Assembly: GCF_028290025.1 (NCBI RefSeq)
Contig: NZ_JAQGKQ010000102.1
Location: 1 to 41,580 of the forward strand
Length of the DNA stretch: 41,580 nucleotides
DNA from: Cypionkella sp.
Lineage (GTDB): Bacteria; Pseudomonadota; Alphaproteobacteria; Rhodobacterales; Rhodobacteraceae
Direction: 5' to 3'
A model generated the notes under the pieces. The model had not been told where the DNA came from. It searched no databases and was given only the letters and a program-made list of their open reading frames with translations. Positions 33,676 to 41,580 of this stretch are shown in pieces; the first letter of the stretch is position 1; each line of letters begins with the position of its first letter. Made by a program: the position numbers and the translations under genes.

Positions 33676-34617
33676 CTCGTTCCTCCTTATTTGGCTTATG
33701 AAGCACGGAGCGCCAAAGGAAAACAGGTTTGAGAAGGCAATAACAACACGGCTGCGAAGCCCGCATCTTTCAAAAAAACGAGTGCCGTGCGATCTCACCA
33801 GCCCGGATATTTAGCGACTTAGGCTGCAGATCCTCCCACCGCTGCGATCCCAGCTAGATCCAACAGAGAGACGGTTTCGATCAGATTGATTGCGAGAGCG
33901 GCATTGTACGGCGATCGCGAAGATTTTCCGGACGTTTGCTGACAGAACAGAATTGGCCCTTTTAAATCGGTCATAAAAAAACGTTTGGGCACTGCACAAT
34001 TCCGTGATCATTGGGAACCGAAGCTGCTTGGGGTTGACGCGCAATTAAGTGAATAGTACTGAGTCGGGCGTAAAAAGTGTCGCCGGTATGTCCCCCCTTG
34101 CCTTTAAAGGTGCGGCTTGGCTCCGCAATCAAAAGGCATTCCAAATTATCGTGGCCGACACAAGCTTTTGACGCAATGTTAATAGGCTAGCGGTCCTGTC
34201 TTCGCACCCCATGCAACACAGAGCGCCGGTGAATGGCGTCTTTTGGGTCAAAATCAGATCAGTTCGTGGCTTCACGTCACCCTACAGGGCGACATCTCGT
34301 GAGGCTTCAACCGTCTTGATGCCGTCTTTAACTGCCATTTCGTGAAAATTTCGTGCGTTCCAAGGCGTAGCCTGTTCAGGCCCGCTCTTTTTATTGCATG
34401 AAGAAGCGCGACGGCTTTGAGCAACTTTTTGGGTCATGCGAGGTGGGGCGCGCGCCTGCTGAAAAATCAAATACATCCCGCGTCTGGCCCAAGCGATACC
34501 GCAATATCAACCGAGTTACTGCGCAGCGCGAGTAAGCGATCCTTAAACTAATAATGACGGAAATTCGACATGCAAACAGAAAGACCTCCAATTGTTCACT
34601 AAAGCTTTAGCAAGGGG
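33676..34617. other. 942-bp gene-poor, AT-richer stretch
   Basis: No confident gene lies here. The sequence is visibly AT-richer than the flanking operons and carries several stops in every frame. A 51-codon minus-strand frame (34434-34282, MTQKVAQSRRASSCNKKSGP) exists but has no ribosome binding site and no GC3 bias, so I leave it as a possible remnant. The stretch contains the promoter of the 159-residue protein at its left end and leads into the LytTR gene at its right end. I see no inverted repeats of insertion-sequence type. Confidence 0.5.
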
Positions 34618-34626
34618 GTGAGAGGC

Positions 34627-35589
34627 GTGAACTTAAAATTCCTTACCGGAATTTCCTTCGCCATGAACTCGAATGATCTTAAGAGGTTCTTTCTGAGTTC
34701 AGAGCTAAAGATTTTTGCCATCCTGTGCTTCTTTTCGTTGATTTGGCTTAACCCCTATGAAGGGCATGGCCAGATCGAGCCGACAAAATCCGTCATTATC
34801 GTCGCTTTGATGGTGTGCGCAGTGTTTGCGGCGTACTTTTTGATTATTTTCGTGGCATTTTTAGCTAAACTAAGATCGCTTTCGTGTTGGATGATGACAA
34901 TCCCAGTGGCCATAATGTCAGCATGTCTGGGAAATTGGCTTACTTGGAAGTTTGGCGGTCCGCGCCAGAGCATGGAGCAGGTTCAGCTTTTATGCGTGTT
35001 TCATTTTATCCTGTTCTGCGCATTGGAAATCGTATTCGCCGCGATTTTTCTTCCCCGCATTAGGTATATTCACCCTTTTGGTAATCGTGGCGATGCAAAG
35101 AGTGGCGAAATCTTCCCGGACAATTCAGGTACGCTGGAGAACGCCGTAAGCCTGATTGAACCAGAGTTACGATTGTTACCCGAAGCTTTTGTGGAGGTTG
35201 AAGGCCCAGGCAGCGAGGCGCATGTTGCTGGATTTACGATAAAGTCTAAAGATATCAAATACATCACAGCGAATGAGCATTATATTTCAATTTCGATTGA
35301 GGGGCAGCCAGATATTTTCGTGCGTTCGCGGCTTAAAGATCTTGTGACACAGCTCCCTATGTCGCTGGGATACTCGATCCATAGGTCTCACTGGGTTGCA
35401 TGGTCTTCAATTTCGAGCGTTATAAAAGAAGATGATCGCACCTGGTTGTCATGGAAGATCAACGTCGGTTTTCTGTTGCGCGTGCTAAGCGAGCAGACTT
35501 CAGCAGAGCGTATCAGGTGTATAGGAACAAATCGACTTCGGATCCCAGCTCTTAGACCGTCCGCTTTGAGTCTCGGGAGTACCGCTTGA
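34627..35589 (+). CDS. Membrane-anchored LytTR-domain regulator, C-terminus altered by an apparent frameshift
   Basis: The N-terminal about 150 residues hold four hydrophobic helices (FAILCFFSLIWL, SVIIVALMVCAVFAAYFLII, MMTIPVAIMSACLGNWLTW, LLCVFHFILFCALEIVFAAI). A linker follows, then a LytTR DNA-binding domain: IKYITANEHYISISIEGQ, FVRSRLKDLVTQLP and the family hallmark IHRSHWVAWSSISSVIKED. After RTW near 35445 the frame departs from the family. The +1 frame instead reads VVMEDQRRFSVARAKRADFS, the expected last LytTR strand, and stops at 35555. A one-base deletion (or sequencing error) near 35443-35448 is therefore likely. GTG 34627 is chosen for the GAGG upstream; ATG 34663 is an alternative. 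Base composition is AT-richer than the neighbours. Confidence 0.75.
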   Translation: MNLKFLTGISFAMNSNDLKRFFLSSELKIFAILCFFSLIWLNPYEGHGQIEPTKSVIIVALMVCAVFAAYFLIIFVAFLAKLRSLSCWMMTIPVAIMSACLGNWLTWKFGGPRQSMEQVQLLCVFHFILFCALEIVFAAIFLPRIRYIHPFGNRGDAKSGEIFPDNSGTLENAVSLIEPELRLLPEAFVEVEGPGSEAHVAGFTIKSKDIKYITANEHYISISIEGQPDIFVRSRLKDLVTQLPMSLGYSIHRSHWVAWSSISSVIKEDDRTWLSWKINVGFLLRVLSEQTSAERIRCIGTNRLRIPALRPSALSLGSTA

Positions 35590-35756
35590 GCGTCATCAAC
35601 GGAGCTTTACTCGCCCGTAATTTGCCGAGGTCGGCGATTATCTGACGTCGTTCATCACGCGATCTCACAAAAAGTTTTGCATTGCCGGGAACAACTTGCC
35701 CCGTTGTTTGTTGTGCAAAGGGCACCAGCGGAGGTGCGTTTTGTAAAGGACATCAC

Positions 35757-35831
35757 ATGAACGGGATCATCTATCTGGTCGGGCTTGTCGTTGTGGTCTT
35801 GGCCGTGCTGTCGCTCATTGGCTTGCGCTGA
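35757..35831 (+). CDS. 24-residue single-pass membrane microprotein
   Basis: ATG 35757 opens a 24-codon frame starting MNGIIYLVGL, continuing through an unbroken Val/Leu-rich helix and ending LIGLR before TGA. An AAAGGA ribosome binding site lies 6 nt upstream. The product is essentially one transmembrane helix with a C-terminal arginine anchor. It lies 20 bp upstream of the PhnA-like membrane protein gene on the same strand, so they are probably co-transcribed. I recall near-identical tiny proteins annotated as hypothetical in other alphaproteobacteria, but I cannot check that here. The function is unknown; a small helper of a membrane complex is the natural guess. Confidence 0.7.
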   Translation: MNGIIYLVGLVVVVLAVLSLIGLR

Positions 35832-35851
35832 TCAAAAAGTGGGGAAGTAAA

Positions 35852-36856
35852 ATGGAACGCACGGTTGATACCGCCCGCAGTTCGACACCTGATAAACCGC
35901 TGGAAGGCTCCTATCTGGACTGGGCAGCGATCGTAGGAGGTGCAGTAGTCGCCGTGGCGGTTGGCTCGGTGTTTACAGCCTTCGGCGCGGCTTTGGGACT
36001 TTCGGTTATCTCCGCCGAGCCCGGCGAAGGAAGCTTCAACGTATGGCTGATCGTAACCGGAATTTGGATCGTGATCTCGATGGTCGCCAGCTATATGGCG
36101 GGTGGCTATATCGCCGGCCGGATGCGTCGACCCGTCGGCACCGCTACGCCGGACGAGGTTACGGCGCGCGACGGCATGAATGGCTTGGTGGTCTGGGGTC
36201 TTGGTGTCATTGTCTCCGTAGTCTTAGTGCACGGTGCGATTTCAACCTCATTGTCGGCGGCTGGATCCGTAGCGTCTGCAGCGGGATCGGCGGCTGAAAC
36301 CGTCGCTACGGTCGCCGGTGACGTCGCAGGTGGCGCCGCGCAAGGCGCGGTTCAAAGCGCGGACCAAGATGCTGGCGCGACCGCAAATCCGACGGACTTT
36401 CTGACGTCCACCTTGCTCCGCCCTAACCAAGTCGCGGCTCCGACGGCGGGTGGAGGAGCGGCTCCTGCTGCGGATTACAGTGCAGATGCTGGGGCAATTT
36501 TGTCAAACGTTGCGATGACGGGCGAAATCAGCGATGCTGAGCGCGCTTATCTTGCCAGCGCAGTTTCTGCTCAAGCTGGTATTCCCGCAGCCGAAGCTGC
36601 AACACGTGTTGATACTGCGGTGGCCGCTGCGCAAAAAATCCGGACGGACGCTGAAAATCTTGCGACTGAGGCGAAGAACCAAGCGGTTGAGGCAGCGGAA
36701 GTTGCGCGTATCAGCGCTATCCTGACAGCTTTCCTAGCAGCCGCCACGGCATTGATCTCGGCAGTCGCAGCCCATAGCGGTGCGGTCAAAGGCGGCAAGC
36801 ATCGTGACGAAGGCCGTCTGTTTGGCGGCTTTGCACATCATGGCCGTGCGCGCTAA
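35852..36856 (+). CDS. PhnA-like alanine-rich membrane protein of unknown function
   Basis: A 334-residue protein with an N-terminal membrane unit of three helices (YLDWAAIVGGAVVAVAVGSV around residue 25, VTGIWIVISMVASYMAGGYI around 70, LVVWGLGVIVSVVLVHGAIS around 112). A long alanine/glycine/glutamine-rich middle follows (about 135-290), then a final helix (ILTAFLAAATALISAVAA around 295) and a basic histidine-containing tail. It resembles alphaproteobacterial membrane proteins often labelled PhnA-like; no phosphonate function is implied. The alanine-rich middle probably forms extended or coiled-coil structure. GGGGAAG precedes the ATG. It is preceded by the 24-residue microprotein and followed by a strong terminator. 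Confidence 0.75.
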   Translation: MERTVDTARSSTPDKPLEGSYLDWAAIVGGAVVAVAVGSVFTAFGAALGLSVISAEPGEGSFNVWLIVTGIWIVISMVASYMAGGYIAGRMRRPVGTATPDEVTARDGMNGLVVWGLGVIVSVVLVHGAISTSLSAAGSVASAAGSAAETVATVAGDVAGGAAQGAVQSADQDAGATANPTDFLTSTLLRPNQVAAPTAGGGAAPAADYSADAGAILSNVAMTGEISDAERAYLASAVSAQAGIPAAEAATRVDTAVAAAQKIRTDAENLATEAKNQAVEAAEVARISAILTAFLAAATALISAVAAHSGAVKGGKHRDEGRLFGGFAHHGRAR

Positions 36857-36876
36857 CGAGCTTTAATCTAGGCAAC

Positions 36877-36905
36877 AAAGGCCGGGAGAAATCCCGGCCT
36901 TTTTG
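36877..36905 (+). terminator. Rho-independent terminator of the PhnA-like gene
   Basis: AAAGGCCGGGA (36877-36887) and TCCCGGCCTTT (36892-36902) form an 11-bp perfect stem with a GAAA tetraloop, ending in TTTTT. It begins 20 bp after the stop. As a near-symmetric hairpin it probably also terminates the convergent kinase transcript, though the T-run is weaker on that strand. Confidence 0.9.
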
Positions 36906-36917
36906 GTTTGCGAGAGC

Positions 36918-39900
36918 CTATTGCTTCTCGCGAAAAAGCTTCTTGATAGTATGTTCGAGATCCCCACTGGCATACGGTTTCGTTACGGCGTGGGTATTTT
37001 CGTCCAAGTCCATGCCTTGTGTCGCGATATGGCCAGTCGCATAGATAACGGGCAAGCACGGTTGGATTTCGCGGGCTTTTTTGACGAGTGATGTGCCAAG
37101 CATGTCGGGCAGACCGATATCCGTTAATAAGAGATCGATCGTGTTTTGCGACAATATTTGCAACGCACTTTGCGCAGTGTCGGCCTCAAGCACGGTGTGA
37201 CCGAGGTCTGCCAACATATCATTCGTCGCCATACGGATCAGGAAGTCATCCTCGCACAGCAAAACTTTCAGGGTTCGGCTGGCTTTTGCGACCGTTAAAG
37301 GAGGCATATGAGCTTTTTGTCGAATTGCCCGAGCGTCAAGCTGGTGACGCAATCTTAGCGCCAATGCCTCGGTGGTGTACGGTTTGCTGAGCAGTTCCAC
37401 TCCCTCATCCAGCCGTCCTGCATGTACAATCGAGTTTTCGGTGTAACCCGAGGTGAACAGGACCGCGAGATTTGGCAATCTCTCAACAGCCATTCTGGCG
37501 AGCTGCGTAGATTTTAACGGCCCCGGCATAACAACGTCAGTGAAAAGCAGATCAATTGGCACACCGCTTTCGATAATCGCAAGTGCGCTTTGGGCATCGC
37601 TGGCCTGAAGCACCTTATAGCCCAGATCGGACAGAATTTCGATCACCGTGTCGCGCACACCCTTGTCATCTTCGACCACAAGAATGGTCTCAGAACCGCC
37701 TTCAATCAGGCCGGAGTAGCGGACAACCATATCTTCTTCGGCCTGAGTGGAGCGCGGGAGGTATATTTTTATCGTAGTGCCTTCACCGAGTTCACTATAG
37801 ATTTTAACATGCCCCCCCGATTGCTTCACGAAGCCATAAACCATCGACAACCCAAGCCCGGTGCCTTTACCCTCGGGCTTTGTCGAAAAGAACGGATCAA
37901 ACACCTTCTCCACAAGTTCCTGCGGAATGCCGCAGCCGGTATCCGTGACAGCCAGCAATACATATTGACCCGGAGTGATATCGGGATGCATGCGGGCATA
38001 GGTTTGGTCAAGAAACGCGTTGCCGGTTTCAATGGTAAGTTTGCCGCCAGACTCCATCGCATCGCGCGCGTTGATTGCTAAATTGAGCAGCACATTTTCA
38101 ACGTTACCTTGATCGACAAGAGTATTCCAAAGCCCACCCGCCACTATCGTCTCTATTTCAATCGTTTCGCCAAGCGCCCGCCGTAGCATATCATCCATGC
38201 TGCGAACGAGCCGACCAAGGTTGACAACCCTCGGAGCAAGCGGTTGACGGCGGCCAAACGCAAGCAGTTGCGCGGCCAGTCGCGAGCCGCGTGCGACGCC
38301 TTCTTGTGCCGCCTGCAGTCGGCGCGCCGCACGCTCATTTCCTTCGGTATCTTTGGCCAGAAGTTGCAGATTTCCGCTGACAACCTGCAAGAGGTTGTTG
38401 AAATCATGTGCGATGCCGCCAGTCAGTTGGCCCACGGCTTCCATTTTTTGCGCCTGTCGAAGTGCCGCCTCGCTGACCGCAAGTGCCTCTGACGCTTCGA
38501 TTTCCGCGGTAATGTCGCGACCAAAGGCATAGATCTTGTCGCCCTCAGGCACCGCTGTCCAAGCGATGCGACGCATAAAGCCATCCTTGGTCAGCAAGGT
38601 ACTGAAGGACGACTTGATCGGCTCACCTGAGGCAAGCATCCCGATGCGACTTTGGACAGCATCCCGGTCTTCGACGGCAACAAAGTCTAGGATAAGCCGG
38701 CCGATGGTTTCGTCAACGCTCCATCCCAGAACCTTATTCCAAGAAGGATTAACCGCGGAGACCACCCCTGTGACCGACGCGACGACCTTGAGCACAGGTG
38801 ACAGATTCCATATGCGTTCGTTGTCCCGACTGATCGCGCGCTCTTCGGTAACGTCCCGGCCGACGCCATGAATACGGTCGGAATCTGCCACGACCGTCCA
38901 AGCGAACAAACGGAATGCGCCGGCTTTTGTGCGATAGCGATTTTCAAAGGCCAGCGTAGCGGCACCTGATGCCAACTTTTGCAGTGCGGCAGTTGTTTGC
39001 GTACGATCGTCCTGATGGAGAAATTCGGTAAGCGTGTGGCCGATCATTTCCGCCTCTGTCCAACCAAGCAGGCGCTCGGCGGAAGGATTTATGGCCGTGA
39101 TAACACCCTGATAGTCACAGACGAGCATAAGTTCTTGTGACAGGCTCCAAAGCCGGTTGCGATCCTTGGCGGCCTCAGCTTTGGCGAGTTTTTGGTCGTG
39201 AATGTCCGTGTTGGTGCCAATCCAACGCATCAAGGTTCCGTCTGTATCGCAGATCGGCAACGCCCTGACCAAGTGCCAGCGATATTCGCCGTCATGTCTG
39301 CGCACGCGAAACTCGGTCTCATAAGGCTCCGATAGGGTGACCGCCTGTTGCCAGCTTAGGGCAGCACCATCCCGGTCGTCGGGGTGGACAATCTCTGCCC
39401 AACGATCTCCGACAAGTTCTTCGTGTCGCCAGCCCGAATACTCGGTGACGCGTTCGTTGAACCAATCGAGCAATCCGTTTGGCGGCGCCGTCCAGACGTG
39501 GTTCGGAACGGATTGTGCAAAGCTGCGGAATTGCGCTTCGCTGGCTTTGATTGTCTCTTGTGCAATGACGCGACCCGTTGTTTCAATCACAAAAGCGATC
39601 ACGCCCAGCGGCTTCCGATTTTCGCCAAAGATGGGCGAATAGTCGAGGTCAAGCCAGACTTTTTGACCGCCCTGCCCTCGATCAAGCACCAGCTCCTGAT
39701 CTTTGAATGATAGCGTCTCGCCTTTTCGAAACACGGTTTTGATGACGTAATCATTGAAGTCCGCGACCTCTGGCCAGCCATCTCGCACGTCCGAGCCCAG
39801 CAATCTTGGATGCCGTCCGCCGGCAAAAACGGAATAGGCGTCGTTGTAGATCATCACCCCAGGCTCGCCCCACAGCGTCACTATGGGCAAAGGCGATTGA

Positions 39901-40034
39901 AGGATCATCTCAACGATAGCGCGGATGCCATCCGCCCAAGATGCAATGGGGCCGAGGCTGGTTGTAGACCAATCGAATCGGTTGATGCGATCCGCCATAT
40001 CGCTGCCGCTAAAAAAAAATCGGGGCGCGTCCAT
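36918..40034 (-). CDS. Hybrid sensor histidine kinase with four PAS domains and two receiver domains
   Basis: A 1038-residue soluble kinase. A PAS-like sensor (about 20-155) opens FDWSTTSLGPIASWADGI, followed by PAS domains at about 165-285, 290-400 and 405-515. Next are HisKA with the phospho-acceptor H543 in GGIAHDFNNLLQ, and HATPase with the N-box NVLLNLAINARDAM, DTGCGIP and GTGLGLSMVYGF (about 645-760). Receiver 1 has D833 in LLFTDVVMP and receiver 2 has D972 in LLLTDIGLP. No transmembrane segment is visible, so it senses a cytoplasmic cue or redox/light state. ATG 40034 is favoured because homologous kinases also have residues before the FDWS block; the second codon region holds a run of nine A/T encoding FFF. 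No response regulator gene is adjacent, so output may pass through a separate phosphotransferase. Confidence 0.9.
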   Translation of the reverse strand: MDAPRFFFSGSDMADRINRFDWSTTSLGPIASWADGIRAIVEMILQSPLPIVTLWGEPGVMIYNDAYSVFAGGRHPRLLGSDVRDGWPEVADFNDYVIKTVFRKGETLSFKDQELVLDRGQGGQKVWLDLDYSPIFGENRKPLGVIAFVIETTGRVIAQETIKASEAQFRSFAQSVPNHVWTAPPNGLLDWFNERVTEYSGWRHEELVGDRWAEIVHPDDRDGAALSWQQAVTLSEPYETEFRVRRHDGEYRWHLVRALPICDTDGTLMRWIGTNTDIHDQKLAKAEAAKDRNRLWSLSQELMLVCDYQGVITAINPSAERLLGWTEAEMIGHTLTEFLHQDDRTQTTAALQKLASGAATLAFENRYRTKAGAFRLFAWTVVADSDRIHGVGRDVTEERAISRDNERIWNLSPVLKVVASVTGVVSAVNPSWNKVLGWSVDETIGRLILDFVAVEDRDAVQSRIGMLASGEPIKSSFSTLLTKDGFMRRIAWTAVPEGDKIYAFGRDITAEIEASEALAVSEAALRQAQKMEAVGQLTGGIAHDFNNLLQVVSGNLQLLAKDTEGNERAARRLQAAQEGVARGSRLAAQLLAFGRRQPLAPRVVNLGRLVRSMDDMLRRALGETIEIETIVAGGLWNTLVDQGNVENVLLNLAINARDAMESGGKLTIETGNAFLDQTYARMHPDITPGQYVLLAVTDTGCGIPQELVEKVFDPFFSTKPEGKGTGLGLSMVYGFVKQSGGHVKIYSELGEGTTIKIYLPRSTQAEEDMVVRYSGLIEGGSETILVVEDDKGVRDTVIEILSDLGYKVLQASDAQSALAIIESGVPIDLLFTDVVMPGPLKSTQLARMAVERLPNLAVLFTSGYTENSIVHAGRLDEGVELLSKPYTTEALALRLRHQLDARAIRQKAHMPPLTVAKASRTLKVLLCEDDFLIRMATNDMLADLGHTVLEADTAQSALQILSQNTIDLLLTDIGLPDMLGTSLVKKAREIQPCLPVIYATGHIATQGMDLDENTHAVTKPYASGDLEHTIKKLFREKQ

Positions 40035-40223
40035 GACGTGGTCCAATCTGCGTTCGCATCAAATGATCATTGCGACATCTGGCAAGGTGATACCAATAGC
40101 GTTAAATCTGTCAAGCGCAGCATTCATGTCGCGAAATGCAAAACCATTTCAGGGATTGCCAGTCATTTTTTCTTTGCCATTAGCAGCCTGTTGCTGCGGA
40201 TACGTCTGCCTTTGTTCGGTCGT

Positions 40224-40259
40224 TAAAAAAATGCCCCTACCGTTTCCAGCCGGGGCATT
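40224..40259 (-). terminator. Rho-independent terminator of the RND efflux gene
   Basis: On the minus strand AATGCCCC and GGGGCATT pair (40252-40259 with 40231-40238) around a 13-nt loop, followed by a run of seven U. It lies 22 bp after the RND stop codon and so ends the efflux operon before the kinase gene. Confidence 0.85.
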
Positions 40260-40280
40260 GCCTTAGACGCTTGGGTCGCC

Positions 40281-41580
40281 TCAGGCGTTCGCAGTTGCGC
40301 TCGCCGGTTTGGTTTCGCTGCGCCGGAACAGCCGGCTGATCAGCACAAAAAACACCGGTACGAAGATGATCGCCAGCGCGGTACCGGTGATTGTGCCAAA
40401 CAAAGTGGCATAGCCGATGGCTTGCCGTGCTCCGGCACCCGCCCCGGAAGACAGCACCAAGGGCACCACGCCAAGACCAAACGCGAGAGAGGTCATCAGG
40501 ATCGGACGGAAGCGCAGTTTGGCTGCTTGGGTCACAGCTTCCACTGCTGACTCTCCAAGGCTGGCCATGCGCTCACGGGCAAACTCTACGATCATGATCC
40601 CGTTCTTGCCGGTCAAACCGACAACAGCCAGCAGGCCGACCTGAAAGTAGACGCCATTCGACTGACCGCCAATCCATGCGCCAATTAACGCGCCAAGCAC
40701 ACCGACTGGCATCGCCAGAAGCACCACGATGGGAATAGTCCAGCTTTCATAAAGCGCCGCTAGGCACAGAAAAACTGCCGCGAGGGCCAAGCCATAAAGC
40801 GCCATTGCCCCGGCGCCCGCTTCTTTTTCTTCAAGCGACATGCCAGTCCACTGCAGATTGAACCCCGGGGGCAGTTTGGTCGCAATGTCTTCCATCGCAG
40901 CGATAGCAGCACCCGAAGTATAGCCAGGAGCGGCCGTGCCATCGATGCCCATTGACGGCAGCGCGTTGTAACGGGTCACCTGCTGCGGGCCGTAAACCCA
41001 CTCTTGCGTTGCAAAAGTTGAGAAGTCGACGAAACCACCATTCACGTTCTGTATCCGCCACAAGGCGAGATCTTCTGGCGTCGAGCGGGCCGCAGGCTCG
41101 CCTTGCACGAAGACGCGCTTGACTCGGCCCTGATACAAAAAGTCATTGACGTAGCTGCTTGACCAGATGGTGTTCAGAAACGTACCCACGTCCGCAGCCG
41201 TCACCCCGACAGCGCCCGCTTTGGCCCAATCGATGTTTATGCGAAACTGCGGAGCATCTTCTACACCTCCGGGACGCACTCCTGTCAAAACCGGGCTTTG
41301 AGCGGCCATACCAAGCAGCATATTGCGGGCTGCAAGCAGTTCTTCATGGGTCTTGCCGCTGGTTGCTTGCAGGTAAGCGCTGAAGCCATTCGAGGTTCCG
41401 AGTTCTGGAACCGCTGGAGGTGCGAAGGGCACGACCATGGCCTCATTGATGCCGAAGAACAGCGGGCCAAACGCACGTCCGGCAATGGCTTGCACCGATG
41501 ACGCGACCGAAGTGCGTTGTTCCCAATCTTTAAGTTTGGTGAACAACAGGCCCATGTTCTGCCCCTGCCCGCCGAAGGAA
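40281..41580 (-). CDS. AcrB/MexB-type RND multidrug efflux permease, C-terminal part (cut by right edge)
   Basis: The frame is open from the right edge to the stop at 40281 and encodes the last 432 residues of an HAE1 RND pump. SFGGQGQNMGLLFTKLKDWE at the edge matches the porter region of AcrB. The large second periplasmic loop follows (TLNTIW-like FLNTIWSSSYVNDFLYQGR, and YNALPSMGIDGTAAPGYTSG), then the five last transmembrane helices, including ALYESWTIPIVVLLAMPVGV, VGLTGKNGIMIVEFARER and RPILMTSLAFGLGVVPLVLS. The trimeric pump works with a membrane fusion protein and an outer-membrane channel to expel hydrophobic compounds. An internal ATG exists at 41555 but is not the start. A strong terminator follows. 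Confidence 0.95.
   Translation of the reverse strand, partial: SFGGQGQNMGLLFTKLKDWEQRTSVASSVQAIAGRAFGPLFFGINEAMVVPFAPPAVPELGTSNGFSAYLQATSGKTHEELLAARNMLLGMAAQSPVLTGVRPGGVEDAPQFRINIDWAKAGAVGVTAADVGTFLNTIWSSSYVNDFLYQGRVKRVFVQGEPAARSTPEDLALWRIQNVNGGFVDFSTFATQEWVYGPQQVTRYNALPSMGIDGTAAPGYTSGAAIAAMEDIATKLPPGFNLQWTGMSLEEKEAGAGAMALYGLALAAVFLCLAALYESWTIPIVVLLAMPVGVLGALIGAWIGGQSNGVYFQVGLLAVVGLTGKNGIMIVEFARERMASLGESAVEAVTQAAKLRFRPILMTSLAFGLGVVPLVLSSGAGAGARQAIGYATLFGTITGTALAIIFVPVFFVLISRLFRRSETKPASATANA

Noticed and set aside
34282..34476. Small minus-strand frame in the gene-poor stretch
   Set aside because: It has no ribosome binding site, no GC3 bias and no recognised family. It was kept only as a possible remnant.
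1..41580. tRNA, rRNA, CRISPR arrays, prophage or intact insertion sequences
   Set aside because: I looked for repeat-spacer periodicity, transposase and integrase motifs, terminal repeats and cloverleaf-like sequences, and found none I could support.

Overview
The window reads as chromosomal DNA of a fairly GC-rich alphaproteobacterium, most likely a Rhodobacterales (Roseobacter/Paracoccaceae-like) organism. I infer this from the gene families present (HyuA/HyuB, tripartite tricarboxylate transporter, hydroxyproline cluster, AbrB permease, DUF3008, DUF779, a PhnA-like membrane protein) and from the gene style: tight minus-strand operons with many 4-bp ATGA stop/start overlaps. I see no rRNA, tRNA, CRISPR array, phage module or intact insertion sequence.

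Layout. (1) 1-5609, minus: a translationally coupled operon of a TPP-dependent acetolactate-synthase-like enzyme, HyuA, HyuB and a PLP aminotransferase that runs off the left edge. (2) 5847-8871, minus: an AcoR-like regulator without an AAA+ domain, an aldehyde dehydrogenase and DUF779, with an 18-bp perfect palindrome between regulator and dehydrogenase. (3) 9031-10180, minus: exported MsrA and a DUF3008 protein. (4) 10253-18310, minus: a nine-gene catabolic block, tctC-tctB-tctA, an Ldh-family dehydrogenase, a hydroxypyruvate-isomerase-like TIM barrel, a Sad-type semialdehyde dehydrogenase, a cupin, an ABM monooxygenase and an AbrB permease. (5) 18608-23348: AtuA and DUF4387, an isopropylmalate/tartrate-dehydrogenase-like enzyme, and two paralogous GntR regulators that each carry two winged helices. 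Each regulator gene has a related inverted repeat just upstream. (6) 23474-26013, minus: ATP-dependent DNA ligase and its partner metallo-beta-lactamase exonuclease. (7) 26263-30299, plus: a GntR/FCD regulator and three hydroxyproline catabolism genes. (8) 30711-33095, plus: membrane-bound PQQ glucose-type dehydrogenase. (9) 33196-36856: a small protein of unknown function, a gene-poor AT-richer stretch, a membrane-anchored LytTR regulator whose DNA-binding domain is broken by an apparent frameshift, a 24-residue membrane microprotein and a PhnA-like membrane protein. (10) 36918-41580, minus: a four-PAS hybrid histidine kinase with two receivers, and the C-terminal part of an AcrB-type RND efflux pump that runs off the right edge.

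How the genes work together. Most of the window is nutrient scavenging: uptake of small carboxylates by TctABC, oxidation of hydroxy acids and semialdehydes, hydroxyproline degradation, periplasmic sugar oxidation and ATP-dependent hydantoinase-type chemistry, each block with its own local regulator. The least explained part is 10253-23348, where TctABC, Ldh, Hyi-like, Sad, cupin, ABM, AtuA, DUF4387 and the IPMDH-like enzyme sit beside the twin regulators. Together they look like an uncharacterised catabolic pathway for a hydroxylated dicarboxylic or related acid.
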